A stretch of 21,372 bases of DNA from Stephanodiscus triporus (GCA_036939755.1 JALLAZ010001007.1:1-21372), one strand, 5' to 3'; positions 9,530-18,606 are shown, counted from the first letter of the stretch. Notes: a model not told the origin generated them from the sequence alone. Numbers and translations are program-made.

Positions 9530-10072
9530 TCAAATTCGACGAATGACAACTAATTTTCCGTACCTGAGTTCGATCTCCTCCTCCTTGGCGAGCTCGGCGA
9601 CCGTTTCGTACTCCTTCTCTACCGCCTCGAATTTTTTCTCCTCCTGGTGTTCGTCGTCGAGGACCGAATGGAGGGAGAGCGCAATGCCACATGGCGTGAG
9701 AAGGAGAGAATAGCATCGCGGGAAGGTATTAAAAGAAGACGTGTGCGATACACTTACGGCGAGCGCGGCATCCTCCTTCTGTCGCATAATTATCTGTTCC
9801 TGCTTCTCCTCGGCGAGGAATATCTTCTCGGCGCGTTCGGCCCTCCTCTCCTTTCGTTCGATCTCTTTTTCCTTTCTCAGAAGCTCCTGTAAGTAATTCG
9901 TCATTTGATTTCATGCGTACGTTTTATGACGGCGCACGCGGGAGGTAGCCACGCGAATGCACGATCAGAAGAGAAGAACGATGAGAGGAGATGAATCTCG
10001 ATAAAACGATCGGGACGTGCGTCGTGATCAATCGACAGTGGCACCTCTCTCTCGAAAAAAAAAAACAAAACC

Positions 10073-10131
<59 letters not shown>

Positions 10132-10766
10132 ACCCTGGCCTCCCTGGTCTTCGCGGCCTTCTCCTGCGGGGTCCTCGCGAGTTTCATCTCGTCCTCGGCC
10201 TTCTTTTCCAGCGACTTCAGCAGCTCCGCCTGCTCCCTGTCGTAGTTGTATTCCGTCTCGGCCCGGAATTCCGCCGCCTCGATCCGAGCCTCCTGCTCCT
10301 CGGCCATCCTCGCCTCGTAATCGAAGAACGCCTCTCGCGACTTCTCGATCCGGGCCTTCCTCTCGTCGATCTTCGCCTCCTTCTCGGCCTCGCGCGTTTC
10401 TATTTCGAGCTCCTTGATGACCTCGTCGTCGGGGGGTAGGAGCGTGCCGCGCGAGATCGTCACCGACGAGTAAGGTAGCGGGGCGGCGTTGGAGGACGCG
10501 ATCGATGAAAATGGGTTGCTGTCGCCTGCCGGGACGATGGAGGAGAAGGTCAGGGCGAGAGCGACGAACGCCGACCCCGCGACTTTCCCCGCGCGTTCCA
10601 GGGCGTCGACGCTGCTGCTTTCGTTCGCGTCATCGCCACGGCCAAAGCTCGCAACGACGGAAGGACGGGGTGGTCTTATCGAAGGTTTCACAGGCGCGAA
10701 CGAGCTGCACGGTAGCGGCGCTGATGATGCAGCGAGAAGGGGGAGCAGTATCTTCAGGAATTTCAT
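9530..10766 (-). CDS. Predicted thylakoid-lumen coiled-coil protein
   Basis: Three exons inferred: 10766-10134, 9886-9758 and 9643-9530, all phase 0, giving 291 residues. The targeting region has a signal peptide with cleavage before SSFAP (residues 20-24), a transit-like stretch, then a hydrophobic thylakoid-transfer segment (62-80) ending in SSNA/AP near 93, so the mature protein should sit in the thylakoid lumen. From 113 on it is almost all Glu, Lys, Arg and Ala in heptad-like spacing (long coiled coil). No catalytic motif is seen. Exon 3 has an internal donor (CAG/GTACGG at 9563); if used, one more short exon lies in 9240-9460, so the C-terminus is uncertain. The presequence is clearly related to that of VDE, 2.4 kb away. 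Family not recognised. Confidence 0.72.
9644..9757 (-). other. Intron 2 of the lumen coiled-coil gene, 114 nt
   Basis: Donor GTAAGT at 9757, acceptor CACCAG ending 9644, which is the first AG after the donor on this strand. Phase 0 both sides. Confidence 0.65.
9887..10133 (-). other. Intron 1 of the lumen coiled-coil gene, 247 nt, with a 55-base poly-T
   Basis: Donor AGG/GTGAGT at 10133, acceptor TTACTTACAG ending 9887. Just after the donor is an uninterrupted run of 55 T on the coding strand (A at 10074-10128), then GGG, then a second T-rich run (10055-10070). Confidence 0.75.
10074..10128 (+). repeat. 55-base poly-A (poly-T on the gene strand)
   Basis: An uninterrupted homopolymer of 55 inside an intron. 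Its length is likely to vary or to be imprecise in assembly. Confidence 0.9.
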
Positions 10767-11143
10767 TGTCTATTCTATCTATGGTTTTGTTATCTTTAAT
10801 TGCGGCTTCCTCATCGAGAGGCAGGGCACTCCAGGGAATCCTCCTCGTGTGTGCCATTTTAAGAAACAGTGAGAAAGTGATGACACGTCACTTGGCTCGA
10901 TTTAACATGGGAATTAATACTTATCAGTAAATCTATCATATCGTACCTCACTACCTAAAAGCAATCCACACTCCACACATACATCAGAATTCCTCTGCCG
11001 CGAGGAACAATGGGAAAGGATCAGATGCCACAGAAAAAACAAGCTGTGTCCGCCCAAACAAGCGCCCAAAAGCCAACAACTCATTCGTACACGCTCCACG
11101 CACAATTATATTTTTACATCGTCAAGTGGCCACAGGAGAAACA
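10767..11143. promoter_or_regulatory. Divergent region, lumen protein / plastid membrane protein
   Basis: 377 bases between start codons facing apart, so both promoters must be here. The right part holds ACAATTATATTTTTACATC (11102-11120), a TATA-like stretch about 25-40 bases before ATG 11144. A bidirectional promoter would co-express two plastid proteins. No other motif was identified. Confidence 0.45.
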
Positions 11144-12073
11144 ATGACCCTCATCGTCAATAAGTCTGGTCTGGCGGCATTAGCCGCCGCCTTCGTTTTC
11201 GTCAACGCGAACAATTGCGTCGTCGAATCTTTCGCCCCATCGTCGACCGCCCCCCGCCTCAGGACGACTGCATCATACGACCTCAACACAGTGCCGCGGC
11301 AGATACTGTCGTCCCCCACCCGACTGAACCTATCCACGAAGGCCAAGCCCGCACCCGCGAAGGCCAAGCCCAAAGTGGGAAAGCAGTTAGCGTCCAAGAA
11401 AACCAACGGCGCAAGCGTCGTTGAAATCGTCGACGAGTCGAGCGATAGCGAATTATCTGACGCCAAGAAGGTCGAACTCATCCTACTAGCGGTGTGGGGG
11501 ATATCCATCAGCGCGTTCATACTGATTAACAACTCCTACGGACCGTGGCCCCTGTTCATGAAGCAAGTACCCGAGCGAGTGTTCTTCCTCTCCCACATGG
11601 TGGGCGGGATGCTCTTCGGCGGCGGCATCATCCTAACGACGTGCATCGAGAGGGCCGTGGCCAAGAGCAACAATCCCGGCGTGCTCCAATTCTGGTTCGA
11701 CAAGGTCCCGGAGCTCGACGGGCTCATCGTCGTGCCGGCGCTGACGGTCTCCATGATCTCGGGGACTGGACTTTCCATCGTGCGGTACGGCGGGCTGAAC
11801 ATCGCCCCCCCCCACGTGGGCGCGATTTTCTGGACACTCATCGCCTTCATGTCGTGGTGGGCGGCGACCGACCTCACGACGCAGGGAACCGCGCTCAAGG
11901 CCGTCGAGAGGATGTACGAGCGGTCGCTGAACGGGGAGGAGGGACTGGAAACGCCCAAAGTCGTGGTGGATCGGCACTTCAGCAACGTCGTATCGTGCTT
12001 CTTCATCCTTACCCTCTATTCCATGATGGTACTAAAACCCGGCACGTTGTTCCCTTTCCCATGGAATATGTAA
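11144..12073 (+). CDS. Predicted plastid-targeted polytopic membrane protein
   Basis: 309 residues, single exon. The frame is open from a GTG at 11126, but the first ATG is 11144 (GAAACAATG) and fits a signal peptide directly. Residues 1-28 form a hydrophobic signal followed by SFAP at 29-32, the diatom plastid import motif. A Lys/Ala/Pro-rich transit-like stretch (65-90) and an acidic linker follow. Five hydrophobic helices are visible, near 110-130, 146-167, 190-212, 225-243 and 280-297; they contain Gly-rich faces (HMVGGMLFGGGII) and a His in helix 2. The arrangement recalls small DUF2269-type bacterial and plastid membrane proteins, but I cannot name the family. It lies in a plastid gene neighbourhood, upstream of VDE on the same strand. 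Confidence 0.78.
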   Translation: MTLIVNKSGLAALAAAFVFVNANNCVVESFAPSSTAPRLRTTASYDLNTVPRQILSSPTRLNLSTKAKPAPAKAKPKVGKQLASKKTNGASVVEIVDESSDSELSDAKKVELILLAVWGISISAFILINNSYGPWPLFMKQVPERVFFLSHMVGGMLFGGGIILTTCIERAVAKSNNPGVLQFWFDKVPELDGLIVVPALTVSMISGTGLSIVRYGGLNIAPPHVGAIFWTLIAFMSWWAATDLTTQGTALKAVERMYERSLNGEEGLETPKVVVDRHFSNVVSCFFILTLYSMMVLKPGTLFPFPWNM

Positions 12074-12681
12074 CGCGCGATTTTCGAAGATTGGAGAGAG
12101 AATTTTGGGAGCGACCGTTCTCGGCCGGTGCTGGCAAAAGTTGGAACTTGAGGATAGAGTATTGCTGTACATTAATTGACGGCCGTGTCCTGTTAAACCT
12201 CTGGAGTACTGTTTAGAAAGTCAGGCATCACTAAGTGTAGTTACATCCTCTATGTGATTTACACACACCGGGCTCTCGTACTCGTCTCTTTTCCAACCAA
12301 CATCTCAAGTTCACAATTTCGTTGCCCTGTTATTTGCGAAGAAGACCCTGTGCTTATTTATCGAATTCATTGAGTACACTCTTTCACCCAGGAGGAGGTA
12401 TTCCCAAATGGAATCTCAAGCCGCCGTAGTATATCTTTCAACAGATGCACTCGAAACCTTCGCCTTGCATGCAGAGGTGTGCGTTTAACTTGGCCTTCAA
12501 GGCGCTGGGTCGTCCCACGACGGGCTATCAAACCACAGCAGTGCATTCGAGCTCGATTTATGAGATACAACCGAGCAGGTAGATACGTATTTTAATCAAA
12601 AATATGATGTATGGTAGAGTACGATAGACCTACCTAGAGTAGATACTCCTTCCGTCTACTATCGGACTTACTATCTATTTT

Positions 12682-12701
12682 AGAGAGAGAGAGAGAGAGA
12701 G
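12682..12701 (+). repeat. AG dinucleotide microsatellite
   Basis: Ten perfect AG units in the spacer upstream of VDE. Confidence 0.9.
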
Positions 12702-12814
12702 TATTGTATGTATGTACATACTACGATACCAGTTTTACGAAAAAGATAACAGTGTATCATCATCAATCATCATCTCTCTCTTCTAATGATCTTATTCCCT
12801 GGAAAGGAAAGCAC

Positions 12815-12979
12815 ACGTCATTGGAATGTTCCCTTGTGATGAAAGAGAAGTGAGTGACGTGGTTGTGATTTGGTACAAATGTCAAATGTCATTCCTCTAT
12901 TAATTCCCATGTGCTGACTCCCAGAAAATTTCTTAAAATGTTTAGCTTCGGGTGGGAGAACTCTCCAACTGCCACGTGG
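12815..12979 (+). promoter_or_regulatory. Candidate bZIP and G-box sites upstream of VDE
   Basis: ACGTCA at 12815-12820 and TGACGT at 12855-12860 are the two orientations of the core bound by bZIP factors, including the aureochrome blue-light receptors of stramenopiles (established for the family). A palindromic CCACGTGG G-box is at 12972-12979, 220 bases before the ATG. They would fit light-regulated expression of a xanthophyll-cycle gene, but six-base matches can occur by chance. Confidence 0.4.
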
Positions 12980-13191
12980 AATCTTATAATTAGATTCGCG
13001 TCGTCGGCAATCTTTTTGGGAGTGTTTGGATCCACTCTGGTGATGACGGATGTATGTCGTCATTGCGGAAGGAGGAAGGGTGAGAGGGAAGGGGATTGAG
13101 CGCGCGCAAGCTCAAGGAACAATGGATATTGAACTGAACACTCAACAACAAAACCCTCGAGCAGGCAAAAGTCGTCGCGAACAACGAAACC

Positions 13192-14889
13192 ATGAGCTGT
13201 CCAAAATCAATGCTTCCGCTTCTCTTTGCACTGGCGCCGCTGCTATGCAGCTCGTTCGCGCCGGTGAATCCGTCGTCGATCGGTACTCGCGCCGCGTTCG
13301 ACTGCGGAAATGCCCGACATCCTCGTGCCGCGCTCCGCGCCTCGCGGCGTGACGATGGCGGCCCCCTCTTCGAGGACAGGACCGCCGTCGAGACGAATTC
13401 GCCTCCCAGCGCCGGCATCGTCGACGGCGGCATATTATTCGAACGCGTCGGGAAGGCCGCGACCTCCGCCCTCCTCGCCGTCGCGCTCTCCTTCGTGGCC
13501 GTGACGTCCCCCCTCTCCGGTCCCGGCGGCGACGCCCTGTCGTCGGTCCCGTCCGCGCACGCGACCGACGGCGCCGCCATCGGCCTGTGCCTGCTGAACA
13601 AGTGCCGCCTCCCGCTCGCGAAGTGCATCCTGAACCCCAACTGCCTCGCCAACGTCATCTGCATCAACTCATGCAACGGCAAGCCGGACGAGTCCGGCTG
13701 CCAGATCGAGTGCGGCAACGTCTTCGAGAACGACGTCGTCGGGGAGTTCAACAAGTGCGCCGTGTCCGACATGACCTGCGTGCCCCAGAGGAAGGACGAC
13801 GGGAGCTATCCCGTCCCCCCCAAGGAGAAGCTGGTCCAGTCGTTCGACACGAAGCTATGGAATGGCAGGTGGTACATCACCGCGGGGCAGAACAAGCTCT
13901 TCGACGTCTTCCCCTGCCAGGTTCACTTCTTCACGGAGACCGAGCCTGGGAAATTCGTCGCCAAAATCAACTGGAGGATAGAGGAGCCCGACGGCGAGTT
14001 CTTCAGCCGCGACGCCGTCCAGGAGTTCGTGCAGGACAAGGCCAACCCGGCCCACCTGATCAATCACGACAACGATTACCTCCACTATCAGGACGATTGG
14101 TACGTCGTCGACTACGCCTACGACGACAATAAGGAGGGCACGCCGCCCTTCGCGTTCGTTTACTACCGCGGCGAGAACGACGCGTGGGTTGGGTACGGCG
14201 GCGCGGTCGTATACACGCGCGACGCGAAGCTCCCCGAATCGCTGCTGCCGCGGCTGCGGGAGGCCGCGAGGAAGGTGAACTTCGACTTCGACAGGGACTT
14301 CGTGAGGACGGACAACACGTGCAAGGTGATGGAGGACGGCGAGCGGGTCATACTCAGGGAGAAGTTCGCTGGCAAGATGGCGATCCAGACGGAGAAGCAG
14401 CTGCAGCAGCAGGCCGTGCTGGCGAGGACGGCCGCGATCAACTCCGTGGGCGTGGCCGAGGAGGCGGCCGGGAAGGCCGTGCAGAGTATCGAGGATAAGG
14501 CGCTCGAGTTCGAGAAGGAGTTGGTAACGGATGGTACGTTAATTAATTTTTTTACTTTATGCATGTCATGTCGTGGTGAAGTTTCATTTATGCACGTGAC
14601 AAGCTTACGAATGATTTTTTCGACCCCTGCTACTAATGTACATATTAGTTGTCAAAGTGGAAGAGGAGATTGCTAAGGATGCAGTCAAGGTTGAGAAGGC
14701 GATCATCAAAGATGTGGTGAGTAGTAGCTTAGAGGTAACCTGACTCGTTTAACTTTTGAGATCTTCCATGTTCAATGATATCACGTGTGCTCGTCGCAAT
14801 CGCAGGAGGTAGTCGAAGAGGAGATAGCCGAAGTGGAAAAAGAAATTGTTACAGACGTGAAGAAGATTTTCGGAGGCCGTGGCAGATAG
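13192..14889 (+). CDS. VDE: Violaxanthin de-epoxidase (diadinoxanthin de-epoxidase in diatoms)
   Basis: CDS join(13192..14533, 14649..14716, 14806..14889), 497 residues. VDE removes epoxide oxygen from violaxanthin (diadinoxanthin in diatoms) in the acidified thylakoid lumen, using ascorbate, and so drives photoprotective quenching. The bipartite plastid presequence has SSFAP at 20-24, then a hydrophobic lumen-transfer segment (92-107) with likely cleavage after AHA (122-124). The mature N-terminal Cys-rich domain holds ten cysteines (C133, C138, C145, C151, C157, C161, C170, C174, C189, C196). The lipocalin domain starts WNGRWYI (223-229) and has C242 and C377, so twelve in all, near the number conserved in VDE. 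The C-terminus after 390 is a Glu/Lys/Val-rich coiled coil, encoded partly by the two small exons, as in other VDEs with a Glu-rich tail. Intron 1 follows GAT G and intron 2 follows GTG. Confidence 0.95.
14534..14648 (+). other. VDE intron 1, 115 nt
   Basis: Donor G/GTACGT at 14534 and acceptor CATATTAG ending 14648, phase 1. Without splicing the frame leaves the Glu/Lys pattern and stops at 14676. Confidence 0.8.
14717..14805 (+). other. VDE intron 2, 89 nt
   Basis: Donor GTG/GTGAGT at 14717 and acceptor CAATCGCAG ending 14805, phase 0. It joins two exons that continue the same Glu/Val/Lys coiled-coil pattern. Confidence 0.8.
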
Positions 14890-15078
14890 ATGAAAAAGAC
14901 TGCTATGAAAAAATCATGAAAATGGTCCTGGACTTGGATGCGTTTCTTTACTACATTCGAAGTAAAGCGATTTGGGTTGATGTAACTAATCTCTCATATT
15001 GGGTGTATTCTGAGCTGTCCTTTGAATAGGCCTATTATTCCTTAAAAGCTACTCTATTGCGCTGAATCGTATGAAGCT

Positions 15079-15628
15079 TTATGACGTTGATGTTGTAGAG
15101 TTGTTCTTCTGCTTAGTTCCAAACGCCTTGCCCAAGTTGAAGGTGATGAAAAACCCCAAAACCACCATTATGGCGTACTGGAACGCTGTTGCTGTTGAGG
15201 ACGAGGTGGAACTTGGTTGCCCCTTCGCCACCCTTGATCCAGCCAATCTTTTCCATTTCCTCCTGCTCTCGCTCAATTGGACGATGAACGCCACAAATAA
15301 CACCGTTGATATTGAAATCGACGTAAAGAATCCAATTTTTTCGAACTGATCACAGTATGAGATGATGCGTGACGAGGTATCGTACAATTAACTCATCCTC
15401 TAAAGATATTATTCGTCGACAACTTACTTCATATCCAAAAACCACAACGAGGTTCGATAAACGCTCAGCTTCCAATGCAGCCAGTTCGGCAGTCAGCCGG
15501 GCCACCTTCTTTGACTTTGGCTCGAATAGCTTGGGGAAGGCATCACATAGGCAATAGGTCAGCACCGATATTCTGAAGAGCAGGACAAGGTGGTGCGTTG
15601 TGTGCGAGGGTGACGGTGTCATTGTCAT
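15079..15628 (-). CDS. Small three-helix membrane protein with a coiled coil
   Basis: Two exons, 15628-15428 and 15345-15079, joined over an 82-nt intron (donor GAA/GTAAGT, acceptor TGATCAG), phase 0, 155 residues. A second ATG two codons in (15622) is equally possible. Helix 1 spans about 13-31, followed by a charged heptad segment (37-60, KSKKVARLTAELAALEAERL), helix 2 about 71-91, a basic Ser/Thr-rich loop, helix 3 about 121-141 and a hydrophilic tail. The helix, coiled coil, helix, helix order is that of the Get1/WRB and TMCO1 insertases of the ER, but no diagnostic residue lets me assign it; an unrelated membrane protein is as likely. It converges on VDE (190 bases apart) and diverges from Hsp70. 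Confidence 0.68.
15346..15427 (-). other. Intron, 82 nt, in the small membrane protein gene
   Basis: Donor GTAAGT at 15427, acceptor GATCAG ending 15346. Retention would give a different C-terminus ending at 15350 with loss of helices 2 and 3. Confidence 0.7.
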
Positions 15629-15961
15629 GACCTTTTAGGTCGTGTATTAATAGGAGAGAGGATTAGGTTAGGAGAGGGGACTCTGGTGACTCTGGTAATG
15701 TGGTTGATTCTTTTTCATCATGAAATCCCGTCAACACACGACTCGTCAAAACCATAGTTCAAAACAAAATCTATTTCTTTTATTTCCACATCATCAGCAT
15801 TGAGGAATTACTACCATATACCTATTTATTTCCTCCACGTGGAATACGAAAGAACGAAAGATTTCTCTCGATCGCCGCTTTCGATCGATCGACACACCAG
15901 AGAGTAGGTAGAGGTAGAGGTGTGTGGAAGGACATACTCTACATTTTATTTGACATCAACC
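15629..15961. promoter_or_regulatory. Divergent region, small membrane protein / Hsp70
   Basis: 333 bases between opposed starts. It holds a CCACGTGG palindrome at 15835-15842, with the extended form CCACGTGGAAT also found 220 bases before VDE. A GAA/TTTC-rich stretch (about 15848-15868) and a repeated GATCGAT run follow; the spacing does not make a good heat-shock element. Confidence 0.5.
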
Positions 15962-16393
15962 ATGAATCGTAGGATCCAACCTCGTTCGATACTCGCCCTG
16001 ACCGTCCTGCTGACGTCGTCAACTTCGCTCTCGACCGTGACGACCGCGGACGCCGCGTCCCCATCCTTCCCCTCGTCCAATTCCTCGTGGCGTCGACGAC
16101 CGACGTCGTTCCTACGTCGACCGTCGTCGTCTCGCCCGCGCATCGGGCAGTCGTCGCTCGCGCCGAGGCATCGTCGGCGGGACGAGCGAGAGGTCGGCGA
16201 GTTCTCGACCGCCGCGGACGACGACGGCATCGACGCATCGACGTCGTCGTCGTCGTCGTCGCCTCGCGCTCGAAATGCGGTGCTGTGCGTCCGCGGCGGC
16301 GGAGAGGGCAACGGTCCGTGCATCGGCATCGACCTCGGTGAGTGTGATCGTTCCGTCTCGTCGCTCGGTGGGAGGCGGGGAGCTCCGATCTCG

Positions 16394-16427
<34 letters not shown>

Positions 16428-18606
16428 TTCCCCCCCCCGCTTCCGAACCGGTCGGTCGGTCGGTCCTAACTCCTCGTCTTTTCCCGCCGCCCAAAACCGC
16501 CCATACCCCGAAAAATAAAAAAGGAACGACCTACTCCTGCGTGGCCGTGTGGCGCCACGGCCGAGTCGAGGTCTGCCCCAACGAGCTCGGCAACCGCATC
16601 ACCCCCTCCTACGTGGCGTTCCAGCCGTCGGAATCGGGGGGCACACGCCTAGTCGGCGACGCGGCCAAGAACCAGGCGGCGCAGAATCCGCTCAACACGG
16701 TCTTCGACGTCAAGCGCCTCATCGGGCGGAAGATATCCGACTCGACGGTCCAATCGGACAGGAGGCTCATGCCGTACCACATAGTTGGCGACGGATCGGG
16801 CAAGCCTGTCGTTAGGATCGACGACGTCGACGGCAGAGGCACGACGAAGGACTTCAGCCCGGAGGAGATATCGGGGATGATACTGCGCAAGATGAAGGAG
16901 ACAGCCGAGACCTTCCTCGGAACTGCGGTAACGCACGCGGTGGTCACGGTCCCGGCGTACTTCAACGACGCCCAGCGACAGGCCACGAAGGACGCGGGGA
17001 AGATCGCGGGACTCACGATCGAGCGCGTGATCAACGAGCCGACGGCGGCCGCGATCGCGTACGGCCTCGACAAGCGCGACCGGGAGGAGAACATACTCGT
17101 TTTCGACCTGGGCGGCGGCACGTTCGACGTCACGCTTCTCTCCATCGACAACGGCGTGTTCGAGGTGCTCGCCACTGCGGGGGACACCCACCTCGGGGGC
17201 CAGGACTTCGACCAGAGGCTGATGACGTACTTCATATCGCAATTCAAGAGACAGACTGGGATCGACATCACCGAGGACAAGCGCGCGGTGCAGCGCCTGA
17301 GGAAGCAGTGCGAGAACGCGAAGCGGACGCTGTCGAACCAGAATTCGGCGACGGTCGAGTGCGACGCCCTCGCGGACGGCAGGGACTTCTCGGCGACTAT
17401 CTCGAGGGCGAAGTTCGAGGAACTGAACAACGACCTCTTCCGGAAGACGATGATCCCCGTGACGCAGGTGCTCAAGGACGCGGAGATGAGCAAGTCGAAG
17501 GTGGATCAGATCATACTCGTGGGCGGAAGCACGCGCATACCGAAGATACAGGAGATGCTCAGCGAGTTCTTCGGCGGGAAGGAGCTGAACAAGTCCATCA
17601 ACCCCGACGAGGCCGTGGTGAGTCTAATTTTTTTCCCTCCTCGTTTTCTCCTATCGAAGACGACGCCGCGCTCTTCTGTGGCTTAGCGAATCCATCTCTC
17701 TCATCTCCGCGACTGGCCGGTGCCGTAATACGTCCGGGATTCCGTTTGTTCGTCGAATCGCAGGCATACGGTGCGGCAGTGCAGGGTGGGATCCTCAGCG
17801 GCGACGCATCGGAGGCGACGAAGGACGTCCTCCTCCTCGACGTCGCGCCTCTCTCCCTCGGGATCGAGACCGCCGGCGGGGTGATGACGGCCCTCATCAA
17901 ACGTGGCACGACCATCCCCGTCAAGAAGAGTCAGGTGTTCTCGACGTACGCGGACAACCAGCCGGGGGTTAACATACAGGTCTTTGAGGGCGAGCGGTCC
18001 ATGACGAAGTCGAACCGACTCCTGGGACAGTTCGAGCTCGGCAACATCCCCCCCGCCCCCCGCGGCGTGCCCCAGATCGAGGTGTCTTTCGACGTCGACG
18101 CCAACGGCATCCTGAGCATCGCGGCCTCCGATAAGGGCACCGGGCGGACCCAGTCTCTCACCATCACCAGCGAGAAGGGCCGACTGTCGGACGCGGAGAT
18201 CGAGCGCATGGTGCGGGAGGCGGAGGAGTTCGCGGAGCAGGACGCCGCCGAGAAGGGCAACGTCGAGGCGCGGAATCAGCTCGAGGCGTACCTTTACAAC
18301 CTCAAGAATTCCATCACCGACACACTCGCGGGGAAGATACCGGAGTCGGACAGGGACGAGCTGTCCAAGTCAATCGAGGATGCGCTGGTGTGGTTGGAGG
18401 ACAACCCAGCCGCCGAGAAGGCGAAGTGCGACGAGAAGCAGAAGGAGGTGGAGATGCTCGCGAATCCCATCCTGAAGAGGGCCTACGAGAGCGCCAACGC
18501 TGGCGGCAGCGGGAACGCCGCCGAGGACGACGACTTCATGGGAGCGGATTTAGACGGGGCGGGCGATCACATGATGGATGAGCCGAGTGTTGAGGAGTTA
18601 GACTGA
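15962..18606 (+). CDS. Hsp70 chaperone, BiP-like body with long basic presequence and no KDEL
   Basis: CDS join(15962..16337, 16524..17617, 17764..18606), 770 residues. The open frame from 15920 starts with GTG; the first ATG is 15962. Residues 1-31 are a signal peptide (likely cleavage at ADA/A), followed by a Ser/Arg-rich region to about 75, an acidic/Ser stretch and a VRGGG linker. The ATPase domain starts GIDLGTTYS (122-130), with DLGGGTFD at 320-327 and VGGSTRIP at 458-465. The body most resembles BiP ([26 protein letters not shown]). It lacks a C-terminal K/HDEL and ends VEELD. Signal peptide plus a transit-like basic region plus no retrieval signal suggests the periplastid compartment or plastid rather than ER lumen; this is inference. 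The residue after cleavage is not Phe, which would favour the periplastid space. Confidence 0.93.
16338..16523 (+). other. Hsp70 intron 1, 186 nt, with a 34-base poly-C
   Basis: Donor CTCG/GTGAGT at 16338, acceptor AAAAAAG ending 16523, phase 1 inside GIDLG/TTYS. It is a multiple of three with no in-frame stop, so the reading frame runs straight through. It contains C34 (16394-16427), then TT and C9. The acceptor lacks a pyrimidine tract next to it. Confidence 0.85.
16394..16427 (+). repeat. 34-base poly-C
   Basis: Uninterrupted homopolymer within Hsp70 intron 1, followed after TT by nine more C. The length is likely unreliable. Confidence 0.9.
17618..17763 (+). other. Hsp70 intron 2, 146 nt
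   Basis: Donor GTG/GTGAGT at 17618, acceptor GAATCGCAG ending 17763, phase 0. It restores the invariant NPDEAVAYGAAVQ of Hsp70. Retention ends the protein at 17684-17686. Confidence 0.92.

Larger units (their letters stand above)
12074..13191. other. Long intergenic region before VDE, with a GA microsatellite
   Basis: 1118 bases. The left part is the 3' UTR of the membrane protein gene. An AG dinucleotide repeat runs 12682-12701, followed by a TATGTATGTACATA near-palindrome. The small open frames (12367-12570 and 12818-13063 on the minus strand, 12911-13099 on the plus) match nothing I recognise and are probably chance. The last ~400 bases look like the VDE promoter. Confidence 0.5.

Noticed and set aside
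11126..11143. Start of the plastid membrane protein at 11126
   Set aside because: The codon there is GTG. The first ATG is 11144 and gives a direct signal peptide.
12367..12570. 67-residue minus-strand frame in the VDE upstream spacer
   Set aside because: No recognisable domain, no supporting start context or splice sites; probably chance.
13587..14132. 181-residue Arg-rich frame inside VDE
   Set aside because: Out-of-frame shadow of a high-GC exon; VDE in the other frame has clear domains.
15071..15349. 92-residue plus-strand frame opposite the small membrane protein
   Set aside because: Antisense to a spliced gene with membrane helices and good splice sites; the plus frame matches nothing.
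15848..15868. Heat-shock element before Hsp70
   Set aside because: GAA and TTTC blocks are present, but the spacing between them is wrong for an HSE.
15920..15961. Start of Hsp70 at 15920
   Set aside because: The codon is GTG; ATG 15962 begins a proper signal peptide.
16609..17493. Long minus-strand open frame opposite Hsp70
   Set aside because: A common antisense artefact of GC-rich Hsp70 genes; the plus strand is unquestionable.
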